Under the pieces are notes generated by a model. That model searched no databases. It was not told the DNA's origin and was given only the letters and a program-made list of their open reading frames with translations. This document shows, in pieces, positions 1 through 6,844 of a DNA stretch of 50,114 nucleotides. Source of the DNA: a virus; the IMG/VR virus record IMGVR_UViG_3300043639_000041, positions 1 to 50,114 of that record. The stretch is one strand, 5' to 3'. Within the stretch, counting starts at the first letter, position 1; each line of letters begins with the position of its first letter. Position numbers and translations under genes: made by a program.

Positions 1-127
1 GCCCTGACGTGACCGCGCTGGTTGAGAAAGCCCTGGGGCGGATCAGGGCTTGCCGCACAACCTGGGACGTTGTCGCACTGGCGCGGGAACTGGCCAATGA
101 TCAGGCGGCGATGGTGCCGCCGCCCCC
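1..127. repeat. Terminal direct repeat, left copy (contig closure)
   Basis: Bases 1-127 are identical to bases 49988-50114. A perfect 127-bp end overlap is what a de Bruijn assembler with k=127 leaves on a circular contig. It shows the molecule is complete and is circular, or linear with permuted/redundant ends. A true 127-bp phage direct terminal repeat cannot be excluded from sequence alone. The unique length is 49,987 bp. Confidence 0.93.
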
Positions 128-1559
128 ACCACCACCACCACCACCACCACCACCCCCGCCGCCGCCTCCCGAGCCCGAGCCCGAGCCCGACCAGGGCGCT
201 CCTGGTGACGACGCCAGCGACGACCAGGACGACCAGGGCGCTCCTGGTGACGACGCCAGCGACGACCAGGACGACCAGGGCGCTCCTGGTGACGACGCCA
301 GCGACGACCAGGACGACCAGGGCGCTCCTGGTGACGATGCCGAGCCCAACCAGGACGACCAGGGCGCTCCTGGTGACGATGCCGAGCCCAACCAGGACGA
401 CCAGGGCGCTCCTGGTGACGATGCCGAGCCCAACCAGGACGACCAGGGCGCTCATGGTGACGATGCCGAGCCCAACCAGGACGACCAGGGCGCTCATGGT
501 GACGATGCCGAGCCCGACCAGGGCGCTCCTGGTGACGATGCCAGCGACGACCAGGGCGCTCCTGGTGACGATGCCAGCGACGACCAGGACGACCAGGGCG
601 CCGCCCTGGGCAAGGTGCCTGGGGATGGCCACGGCGATGGCACGGGCGGCGCCGATCTGGACCTGGACGCGCCCGCGACGCTGGAAGACATGGTCCAGGG
701 CGTGCGGGACCGCACCATGGAAACCGCCGCCGTGGGCAATGGCCTTGTCGGGTATCGCAATGAACGCATGACCGTCGCCGCGCGGAACAATACCAACCGC
801 ATGGCCAGCGCATGGAACATGGCGTTACCGGGCCGCGCGATCCTGCACGGCCAGATATCGCGCTTGCTGGTTTCCATGGAACGGACATGGACGACCCACC
901 GCGAAACATCGGGCCGGATCGACCGCCGCGCCTTGGCTCGCCTGGATACGGGGGCGCCTGACGTTTTCTCGCAACGGCATGACCGCCCCGGCATGGATAC
1001 CGCGCTGGCCATCTTGATCGACCTGTCTGGCTCCATGTCCAACCGGATCGAAACCGCCCGGGTCGCGGCCTTCCATATCGCGACAGCGGCGGAGGACGCG
1101 GGCGCCAAGGTGGCCGTCTATGGGTTTTACACATCGGAGTTGAACGCCAACCGAGCCCATGACCCGCTTCCCGCCTCCCTCCTGGTGTCCATGATCCCCT
1201 TCGGCATGAGCCCCCGGGCGTGCTGTGACCGCATCGGCGTCCTGTCACCCCATCGGTCCACGCCACTGTCCCCCGCGATCCTTGGCGCCGCCGAAGACCT
1301 GCGGGAGCAGGTGGCGGACCGTCACATTCTCATGGTCCTGACCGATGGGGATTGCGACTTCGGCAACTCCACGGTGACCCAGGCTTGCCACGTCGCCGCC
1401 GCCTGGGGCGTGGAAACCGTGGGCATTGGCATTGACGCCATGAACGTGGTCCGCGCCTTTCCCGATGGCCACAGCGTCAACGTGGTTGACCTTGCCCAAC
1501 TTGGCACCACGGGCCTGGGCGTGCTTTGCGATATGTTGGAGGACGCCGCCGCCGGGTAG
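1..1559 (+). CDS. CobT-like metallopeptidase/VWA protein, C-terminal part (begins at 49429)
   Basis: This is the 3' part of the 705-aa protein. A GTG at base 9 could be mistaken for the start, but the frame is open back across the seam to 49429. In full-length numbering a run of 18 prolines lies near 226-243. It is followed by an acidic linker made of about ten 14- or 11-residue units (DQGAPGDDASDDQD and variants). The C-terminal ~240 residues form a von Willebrand A domain with the metal-binding MIDAS motif DLSGSMS from residue 527 and a later LTDGDCD loop. VWA domains of this class bind a MoxR/CobS-type AAA+ ring through the MIDAS metal, consistent with the neighbouring ATPase gene. The acidic linker before the VWA domain is also a CobT trait. 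Confidence 0.9.
   Translation, partial: PDVTALVEKALGRIRACRTTWDVVALARELANDQAAMVPPPPPPPPPPPPPPPPPPEPEPEPDQGAPGDDASDDQDDQGAPGDDASDDQDDQGAPGDDASDDQDDQGAPGDDAEPNQDDQGAPGDDAEPNQDDQGAPGDDAEPNQDDQGAHGDDAEPNQDDQGAHGDDAEPDQGAPGDDASDDQGAPGDDASDDQDDQGAALGKVPGDGHGDGTGGADLDLDAPATLEDMVQGVRDRTMETAAVGNGLVGYRNERMTVAARNNTNRMASAWNMALPGRAILHGQISRLLVSMERTWTTHRETSGRIDRRALARLDTGAPDVFSQRHDRPGMDTALAILIDLSGSMSNRIETARVAAFHIATAAEDAGAKVAVYGFYTSELNANRAHDPLPASLLVSMIPFGMSPRACCDRIGVLSPHRSTPLSPAILGAAEDLREQVADRHILMVLTDGDCDFGNSTVTQACHVAAAWGVETVGIGIDAMNVVRAFPDGHSVNVVDLAQLGTTGLGVLCDMLEDAAAG
189..600 (+). repeat. 42-bp/33-bp tandem repeats in the VWA gene linker
   Basis: About ten in-frame units start at 189, 231, 273, 315, 357, 399, 441, 483, 516 and 549, with a degenerate last unit at 591. 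Most are 42 bp; the units at 483 and 516 are 33 bp, having lost codons cleanly. The encoded unit is DQGA(P/H)GDDA followed by SDDQD or EPNQD. Near-identical neighbouring units imply recent expansion by slippage or recombination. The preceding CCACCACCACC tract (about 127-170) encodes the polyproline run. Confidence 0.95.
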
Positions 1560-1575
1560 CCTACGCCGAGCCTAC

Positions 1576-1600
1576 CGCCGCGCGGATCGTCCGCGCGGCG
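1576..1600 (+). other. Perfect 11-bp hairpin after the VWA gene
   Basis: The inverted repeat 1576-1586/1590-1600 has a three-base loop (TCG) and no mismatches. It lies between the VWA stop codon and the small membrane ORF and has no T tract. It is more likely an mRNA stability or attenuation structure than a terminator. Confidence 0.6.
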
Positions 1601-1625
1601 CCTCACTCCTGAAAGGAAACACCCC

Positions 1626-1745
1626 ATGGCCAGACTGGCCCCCGTCGTCGCTTTCGTCCTGGCCCTGTGGGCCATCCCGCGCCTGATCCCCGGGGACTGG
1701 CTGGATGGCCTTCCCCGGCTGGCGTGGTCGCTCATAATGCCCTGA
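1626..1745 (+). CDS. Small single-pass membrane protein (39 aa)
   Basis: ATG 1626 is preceded by AGGAA seven bases upstream, a good ribosome binding site. The product is 39 residues with one hydrophobic segment (about residues 4-21, LAPVVAFVLALWAIPRLI) and a short amphipathic tail with tryptophans. It is the last gene of the AAA+/VWA operon and a terminator follows it. Family not recognised; it could be a membrane anchor, a small lysis protein or an inhibitor. The close SD and position support reality, but short length limits certainty. Confidence 0.55.
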   Translation: MARLAPVVAFVLALWAIPRLIPGDWLDGLPRLAWSLIMP

Positions 1746-1751
1746 CCCGCC

Positions 1752-1990
1752 TGTCCCATCTGTCCCAACGACGCCCCCGAGCCCCCCGGCCCGGGGGCGT
1801 TTTCATGTCCATGGCCTGTCCAAGCCTGTCCCATCTGACCCATTTGCCTGTCCACGGCCTGTCCATGGCCTGTCCATGGCCTGTCCCTGGCCTGTCCAAG
1901 CCTGTCCATGGCCTGTCCAAGCCTGTCCCATCTGTCCCATTTGGCCCATTTGCCTGTCCCATCTGTCCCATTTGCCTGTCCCATCTGTCC
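1752..1990. repeat. TGTCC-motif array, convergent intergenic region
   Basis: About 18 copies of TGTCC occur in 239 bp on the + strand, most as GCCTGTCC spaced 10-20 bases apart, with interspersed CCATCTGTCCCATTTG units. Chance expectation for one 5-mer on one strand is about 0.25. ORFs can be drawn through it but their translations are low-complexity, so I call it non-coding. It may be a protein-binding array or an expanded minisatellite. Confidence 0.7.
1772..1803 (+). terminator. Rho-independent terminator of the AAA+/VWA operon
   Basis: The 8-bp stem CGCCCCCG (1772-1779) / CGGGGGCG (1792-1799) encloses a GC-rich loop and is followed by TTTT at 1800-1803. It lies 27 bases after the last + strand stop. 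The terminator at 5010-5046 has a similar layout, with the same GCGTTTTCAT 3' end. Confidence 0.75.
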
Positions 1991-2029
1991 CGCGCGACGC
2001 CGGGCGCGGCCCGCGCCGGGCGGCGGCAA

Positions 2030-2275
2030 GCGAAACCCCAAATGCGAAAACCCGGCCTGGGGCGCGGGCTTCGGGACCACGCACACCCCAAATACGAAAA
2101 CCCCAAATGCGAAACCCACAACAGGTTGTTGCCTAGACCCCCTCGCACTTTATCAAAACCTCTTTTATATGTATTTTCTCTCTCTCTCTTTCTCTCTTTC
2201 CCTCTCTCTCTTCTTCTTCTTCTTTTTCTCATGTCATGGATATGTAGAAAGAGAAGGGTTCCCTGTTTACATTCT
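2030..2275. other. Candidate replication origin: iterons and AT-rich pyrimidine tract
   Basis: Three copies of the 15-mer CCCCAAATRCGAAAA lie at 2036-2050, 2086-2100 and 2101-2115 (last base of the third differs). The second and third are exactly abutting, and a half-unit GCGAAA precedes the first. Next come a CAACA-GGT-TGTTG inverted repeat (2119-2131), an AT-rich stretch and an uninterrupted pyrimidine run at 2174-2230. This is the most AT-rich stretch I noticed in this GC-rich genome. It lies at the 3' end of the primase-helicase gene, between convergent operons. Iterons beside an easily melted tract are classical origin features; the initiator is not identified. Confidence 0.5.
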
Positions 2276-2282
2276 GTTGTGT

Positions 2283-4745
2283 TTAGGGCGTGAACGGCCC
2301 GCCCTGGGGCAAAAGGCTTTGGGCGCGGCGATTGTGCAGCTTGTCCCACTCGATCCCCAGGGCCGCGCCGGTCATTTTGTCGTAGGGGATCGTGGTGTCA
2401 CGATGCGCCCACACCACGCGCCGCCCGGCGTCTGTCTGGACCGGACCGCCCTGGTTCAGTCTTTGGCATCCCGCCTGGACCATGAGCCGCCCCATTCTCT
2501 CGGTCGTGGGAACCATGGTCTTGCGGGGCAAGCCTTGGTCACCCGAACGCAGCGCGGCTTCCACGAGGTCCACCAGTTCGTGCGCGGTCAGTAGATCATG
2601 CAATGCCAGCGGGTGGGGCGGCTTCAGGTCCAGCCGGTCATTCAGCCACGCCAGGACAGGCCCGCCGCTCAGCTTGATGAGATGCCGCTTGTTCTGGGTC
2701 ATCGGGGCGTGTCCCTGGACTTCCCCCAGCATGAGGGCTTCGTCCCAGTAGCGGATCAGGTATTCCACGACGGCGTCGTTGTTCGTGGCGCCCCAGGGCG
2801 AGGCCGCGCCGAACCACGCCGCCAGCTTCTGGTGCCGGTCCACCGTCCAGCCGGTGTCCGCCGTGTAAATGACCCAAATGCGCCTGTCGTCCTCGGGCAG
2901 CGTCATGGGCCGGTCCTCGTTCGACGTCATCACCAGCACGAACGCGTTGGCCGCGTTGATCGCGGTCATGTATTTCTGGTTCACCGCGTCGAACGCCCGC
3001 CCCGCGTCGCACATGCGCTTGATCGCCTGATACTGGTCATGATCAGTCGTGGTCCCCCGCGTGGTCCGCCGTACCTCGGGCATCAGCACCAGCCGGTTCA
3101 GCGCCCAGGGGTTGAACTCGGAATTGAACATGGCCTGGGATATGCTCAACGCCCGCTCCGGCCCCAGGACACTCACCAGGGGCGCCCAGATTTGCTCTTT
3201 GCCCGCGCCCTGGGGGCCAATGATCAGGGGGTTGTTGGCGGGTTTGATGTGAACCGCGCCCACGATCATCGCCATGTAGTTTCGCAGCCGCCGCAGGTTC
3301 TCGATCCCTTCGGGCGTGGGTCCCATGAGCGCTCCCGCCAGCGCCCACCAGTCGCTGGCCAGGACATACCGCTCCAGATCGGCGAGCGGGACATGCGCCA
3401 GAGGCCGGGGGATGTCCCGCCAGGTGTTCACGTAGCACCGGGACATGCCGTTGGTGATCGCCGTGAACACCAGGGGCTTGCCGGGCCACCACGTCCGGGC
3501 ATCCACGTCACGCGCCACGCTCGATCCCCGCGCCCAGGCGCTGGGCGTGATTTCCCGTCCCTTGGCGTCGGTGGGCAGCAGCCCGCGCAGCCGGGGCAAC
3601 CAAACCTTGTTCAGCGCCCGGTCGTTGAGCGTCGTGTCGTTGGTCAGGTCCAGCCAGCGGTCCTCGGTGGTCAGAAACACCACGCTCTCCATGAACGCCT
3701 TGATGGGGGGTAGGACCGGCGTCGCCTTGACGGGGCTGGGAGGCACCGTGGCCGGGTCCACCACGCCGAACGTCGATCCATGCGGGTCGAGGTCGTCCAG
3801 CCCCATCAGCCCGCCGCTGTCCTCCCGTATGAGTTCATCCATGCGGGTGCGGACGTCCGCCGGGTGCCGGTTGTCGCAATGCCCGTGCCAGCACCGGAAC
3901 CCACCACCCCGGAAGTAGGCCGTTCCCGTGTTCTCGGCGCCCGTGCCGGGTGTGTGTTCGTGGCTCCAGGGGCAGATGATATCCCAGGCCACCCCCTGCG
4001 AGGTCTGGCGCGGGCCGCCCAGGATGAGCCCCAGCCGCCACATCGCCTCCAGAACAGGGTCCCGTCCCTTGGTGTGTCCTGGGACAGGGGCGGGAACAGG
4101 ATCAGGCGCTGGCGAGCTGGCCGCCGGAGCTGGGCCACCAGAAGAAATCTTATCATCGGGCAAGGGACACGCCGCCTCCACCATTTCAGCCGTGATCGTC
4201 CGTTTCTCGGCGCCGGAGGCCGCCCAGTAAACGCTGGGGAACCCGTTGACCCCCAAATGCGCTTTGTTGTTGGTGCCCTCGGGGAGGCGCATGATCCGCA
4301 CCACGCCCGCCATCCCCGGGTCCTTGCCGCTGAAATGGTTCGCCACCACCCGTTTGAGCAATCGTTCAGCCCGTGTCCGGTCATAAATCCAGGGGTCCAG
4401 TCGGTAGCCCCATTGCTCGTTCAGGGGCGAGGTCCGCAGCCGGTAGGTGGGCTCGCCCAGCGCCGCCCTGATCTCTACCGGGTCGCCCTTGGGTCCCACG
4501 TCATCCAGCACCAACACACACAGGGCTTCGAACCCCGTCTTTCGCCGCTGCGCCGGGTCCTTCACCAGGGACACGCAAAAGTAGTTATTCAGTTTCGGGT
4601 CCAGCGGGAACGCGTCCCGGGCGGCGCGGGCTGGCCACCCCTTGGCCTTCAGATCGGCCACTGAACACACCGAAACCCGGTGCCAGTCGGCGCGGAACAA
4701 CAGGCGCAGAAACGCTTCGTTGGCGGATGGGACAGGCGTTGTCAT
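2283..4745 (-). CDS. Replicative primase-helicase (RepB-like primase / DUF5906 helicase)
   Basis: The product is 820 aa from ATG 4745; the frame is open further upstream but that part reads as low-complexity and lacks a credible start. The N-terminal third resembles RepB/AEP-type primases (VVRIMRLPEGTNNKAH near 150). A zinc-finger-like region follows, with a CP..H motif and CWHGHC. The C-terminal half is a superfamily 3-type ATPase with Walker A GPQGAGKE, a Walker B-like region LVLMPEV and a VMTSNED sensor. This matches phage DUF5906/VirE-type primase-helicases that prime and unwind at the fork beside a family A polymerase. It is the last gene of the - strand lysogeny/early operon and abuts the candidate origin. 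Exact primase subfamily is uncertain. Confidence 0.85.
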   Translation of the reverse strand: MTTPVPSANEAFLRLLFRADWHRVSVCSVADLKAKGWPARAARDAFPLDPKLNNYFCVSLVKDPAQRRKTGFEALCVLVLDDVGPKGDPVEIRAALGEPTYRLRTSPLNEQWGYRLDPWIYDRTRAERLLKRVVANHFSGKDPGMAGVVRIMRLPEGTNNKAHLGVNGFPSVYWAASGAEKRTITAEMVEAACPLPDDKISSGGPAPAASSPAPDPVPAPVPGHTKGRDPVLEAMWRLGLILGGPRQTSQGVAWDIICPWSHEHTPGTGAENTGTAYFRGGGFRCWHGHCDNRHPADVRTRMDELIREDSGGLMGLDDLDPHGSTFGVVDPATVPPSPVKATPVLPPIKAFMESVVFLTTEDRWLDLTNDTTLNDRALNKVWLPRLRGLLPTDAKGREITPSAWARGSSVARDVDARTWWPGKPLVFTAITNGMSRCYVNTWRDIPRPLAHVPLADLERYVLASDWWALAGALMGPTPEGIENLRRLRNYMAMIVGAVHIKPANNPLIIGPQGAGKEQIWAPLVSVLGPERALSISQAMFNSEFNPWALNRLVLMPEVRRTTRGTTTDHDQYQAIKRMCDAGRAFDAVNQKYMTAINAANAFVLVMTSNEDRPMTLPEDDRRIWVIYTADTGWTVDRHQKLAAWFGAASPWGATNNDAVVEYLIRYWDEALMLGEVQGHAPMTQNKRHLIKLSGGPVLAWLNDRLDLKPPHPLALHDLLTAHELVDLVEAALRSGDQGLPRKTMVPTTERMGRLMVQAGCQRLNQGGPVQTDAGRRVVWAHRDTTIPYDKMTGAALGIEWDKLHNRRAQSLLPQGGPFTP

Positions 4746-5049
4746 TGGGATAAGCGCATCGAAAGCGCCCCTCTGGTGGGTGGGATGAAACAGCACGGAC
4801 AACGTCCGGTGGGATCGCCGCGCGGCGAGGCTGTCCCCGCCAGGACAGGCTGTCAACCAGGACAGGACACCACATAGCCGTTGTATTCCACGGGGAACTT
4901 TCCTACCTTCCCTGGACTTCTGTCGGGCGGCGTTTCGAGAGCGACACGCCGCCGGGTAGGGAGTGAGGCCCACGGTGGGCGAGGCGCAGGGGTGTGCCTC
5001 GTTCAGCGAACGCCCGGTCCCCGGACCCCCGGGGCCGGGCGTTTTCATT
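4746..5049. other. 300-bp gap upstream of the primase gene
   Basis: No convincing gene was seen. The stretch has an 8-bp hairpin, GGCGGCGT (4926-4933) with ACGCCGCC (4946-4953), several TGTCC/GGACA motifs around 4830-4875, and a + oriented terminator at its right end. On the - strand it would be the untranslated leader of the primase gene. A short + strand RNA ending at the terminator is possible but unsupported by a promoter. Confidence 0.4.
5010..5046 (+). terminator. Rho-independent terminator (+ orientation)
   Basis: The stem ACGCCCGG (5010-5017) / CCGGGCGT (5035-5042) has an inner CCCC/GGGG extension and is followed by TTTTC. No + strand gene is evident just upstream. It may stop antisense transcription into the - strand operon or end a small RNA. 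Confidence 0.6.
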
Positions 5050-5301
5050 TCAGTGCTTCGGGATGTTCGTGAGCACGTCCTTTAACGCGCCGACGCCGAA
5101 CGCCTCCAGTTCCCGGGCCAGCTTCTGGGTGCCGCTTTCGAGCACCATCGCCAGCCCGGTCCCGGCGCCTAACACCAGCGCCAGCTTCAACAGGCTCAGT
5201 TCCCTGTCACTGGGCACACCGCCCACGCGGGCGATGCGCTCCAGGCGGCTCCAGGCTTCCTCGATGCTCCGCGCCCAGGGTGGCGGTAGGTCCTCGCTCA
5301 T
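5050..5301 (-). CDS. Hypothetical protein (83 aa)
   Basis: ATG 5301 overlaps the stop of the upstream gene by four bases (ATGA), a translational-coupling signature. It supports this start rather than the longer open frame. The product has an N-terminal amphipathic helix (RSIEEAWSRLERIARVGG) and a mildly hydrophobic central segment (LLKLALVLGAGTGLAMVL, about 37-54) that could be a membrane helix. Family not recognised. Confidence 0.65.
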   Translation of the reverse strand: MSEDLPPPWARSIEEAWSRLERIARVGGVPSDRELSLLKLALVLGAGTGLAMVLESGTQKLARELEAFGVGALKDVLTNIPKH

Positions 5302-5870
5302 GGAGCGAGGTATTCCATGAGTTCGTCGCGGATCGCGACCAACCATGCCTGTTCCGCGATGCTCGGCTCGTCGCCGAGATTGTTCAGGTTCTCTTCCATC
5401 AGCCGGATCATTTCGGCGGCGCCGATGTAGAACGCGTTGCGAAACACCCTGACGCCCGCCTTGGTCATGTCCTGGGGCAGGACATGCGCCCGGACCCGTT
5501 CCCAGCGTGCCGCCAGCGTGCTGCCCGGGCCGGTGGGCTTGCCCTGGTTGCGCAGCCTGTGCTCGCCCTCGGGTGGGTCGTTCCCGGGGCCGGGCGCCAC
5601 CCGGCCCTCGATGGTGTCGATCATCGCCCGCCAGACGGCGACCGCTTCCTCGGGTTTCAGTCTGTTCGACATGAACGCGGCCCTGCCGTGGTGGGTGGTG
5701 CCGAAGGGAAACACCAGCAGCGTGAAGCCCCATTCACGGTCATCCCCTTCCGCGTCGGCGTTGAACAGCTTGTCCAGCACCACACAGGCGAACTCCAGGC
5801 GGGCGGTCAGCATCGCCTCCTGGGTCGGGTTGGCGGGCTCGGTGAAACGAAAATGCGGAGGGGTCGCCAT
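5298..5870 (-). CDS. Hypothetical protein (190 aa)
   Basis: ATG 5870 has AGGAA eight bases upstream. The protein is soluble, with predicted mixed alpha/beta composition. Its N-terminal half contains WGFTLLVFPFGTTHHGRAAFMSN; the C-terminal half is helical. Similar short proteins occur in replication and regulation clusters of phages, but I cannot name a function. It is translationally coupled to the 83-aa gene downstream and sits 12 bases after the HTH gene, so it belongs to the same operon. Confidence 0.7.
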   Translation of the reverse strand: MATPPHFRFTEPANPTQEAMLTARLEFACVVLDKLFNADAEGDDREWGFTLLVFPFGTTHHGRAAFMSNRLKPEEAVAVWRAMIDTIEGRVAPGPGNDPPEGEHRLRNQGKPTGPGSTLAARWERVRAHVLPQDMTKAGVRVFRNAFYIGAAEMIRLMEENLNNLGDEPSIAEQAWLVAIRDELMEYLAP

Positions 5871-5882
5871 GACGGGTTCCTT

Positions 5883-6464
5883 TCAGCCGGTGGGCGGGGG
5901 ATCGGGTGGGGCGGGCAAAACCCCAAAGTCGAGCAGCCAGCGCACGAACTGGGCGCCTTTCTCCATCGGGTAGACGGTCTGCACCCAGATCGCCACGGTG
6001 CCGTCCGCGCGGGCCTCCATCCGGAACACGCCCGGGGCACCCCCCTCGCGCGGCGCCCTGGAGGCACCCTGGACGCCGTTGGCGGGCTGGGCGGTCACCA
6101 GCACCGGGCTCCGGGCCTCCAGCAGCGCCACGGCCCGGGCGGCGGGGCCGTTGGTCGTCTTGTGGGGGCTCCCCGGGGGACGTCCCGCCTTACCGCGCTT
6201 CGGCTTCCCCTTCCTCGGTTGCCCCCGGCTATCGTCGAGGCGGGCGCTGGCGATGGTCCCGGGGTCGATCCCCAGCACCTTGGCCAGCGCCCGGGCGTTC
6301 TCCCGGGATACGCTATGATAGCCTTTCGACCACAGATGCAGGGTCGCCGGGGACTTGCCGATCCGCCTGGCGATCTCGGGGATGGTTCCCGGGTAGGCCG
6401 CGATGGCCTGTCGGAGCACCTGGGCGGTCGCCTGAAGGTGGTCCTTTCGCGTCGCGCTCGGCAT
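5883..6464 (-). CDS. XRE-type HTH regulator with C-terminal domain (193 aa)
   Basis: Residues about 15-70 form a lambda-repressor-like helix-turn-helix (IPEIARRIGKSPATLHLWSKG, then SRENARALAKVLGIDP). A basic linker near 78-100 (RGQPRKGKPKRGKAGRPPG) may add DNA contacts. The C-terminal ~60 residues are unassigned. ATG 6464 overlaps the stop of the upstream gene (TGATG). The gene is in the lysogeny operon but separate from the main repressor, so it could be a second regulator of replication or integration genes. DNA-binding role confident; target unknown. Confidence 0.75.
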   Translation of the reverse strand: MPSATRKDHLQATAQVLRQAIAAYPGTIPEIARRIGKSPATLHLWSKGYHSVSRENARALAKVLGIDPGTIASARLDDSRGQPRKGKPKRGKAGRPPGSPHKTTNGPAARAVALLEARSPVLVTAQPANGVQGASRAPREGGAPGVFRMEARADGTVAIWVQTVYPMEKGAQFVRWLLDFGVLPAPPDPPPTG

Positions 6465-6844
6465 CAGTGAACAACCGGCGCGGCGTGGTCATGCTTCGTG
6501 TCCTGGGACACGGGACGGGCGCTGGCCGCGCGGCGTTTGGCCCGCGTCGCGCGGGCCTTGTTCGCCGCGATGTCGTTCTTGCGTTCGAACATCGTGTTGC
6601 GGGCGGCGACCACGGGCGGCGCCATTCGTCTGACCACGCGATAGTAAGCATCCCGGTAGGCGGCGCTCATCGAGCGAAAGGGTCCCGCTTCGCGCGGTCC
6701 CAGCGCCCAGTAATATCCCGAGAATACCAGGGGCTCGTCCTTGTCCCGCTCTGTCGCCCACAATCGCGTGGCCTGGAAACTCACATAGAAAACCTTGATC
6801 TTCGCCTCTTCGACCGCGTTGACCAAACTGTTAGATAACCACAT
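6464..6844 (-). CDS. Hypothetical protein (126 aa)
   Basis: ATG 6844 has a strong AGGAGG eight bases upstream and overlaps the integrase stop by 14 bp. The N-terminal ~75 residues look globular (KIKVFYVSFQATRLW near 15-29; FSGYYWALGP). The C-terminus is highly basic and alanine-rich (KARATRAKRRAAS), suggesting nucleic-acid contact. No family recognised. Its place between integrase and the HTH gene suggests a lysogeny or superinfection role. Confidence 0.7.
   Translation of the reverse strand: MWLSNSLVNAVEEAKIKVFYVSFQATRLWATERDKDEPLVFSGYYWALGPREAGPFRSMSAAYRDAYYRVVRRMAPPVVAARNTMFERKNDIAANKARATRAKRRAASARPVSQDTKHDHAAPVVH

Noticed and set aside
22-1266. Long alternative-frame ORFs over the VWA gene, including histidine-rich and Ser/Gly-rich translations
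   Set aside because: They arise from the GC-rich triplet repeats being open in all frames. Only the frame continuous with the seam carries HEVLH and MIDAS motifs.
2086-2115. Abutting repeats as a CRISPR array
   Set aside because: Units are 15 bp with no unique spacers, and no Cas gene is present. Iterons fit better.
1667-2594. ORFs through the TGTCC array and origin region on both strands
   Set aside because: Translations are repetitive (ACPWPV, DRPWTG) with no domain or SD. The region is better explained as non-coding repeats.
4746-5048. N-terminal 101-residue extension of the primase-helicase
   Set aside because: Its first codon lies inside a terminator hairpin and the translation is low-complexity. 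Homology-like sequence begins at ATG 4745.
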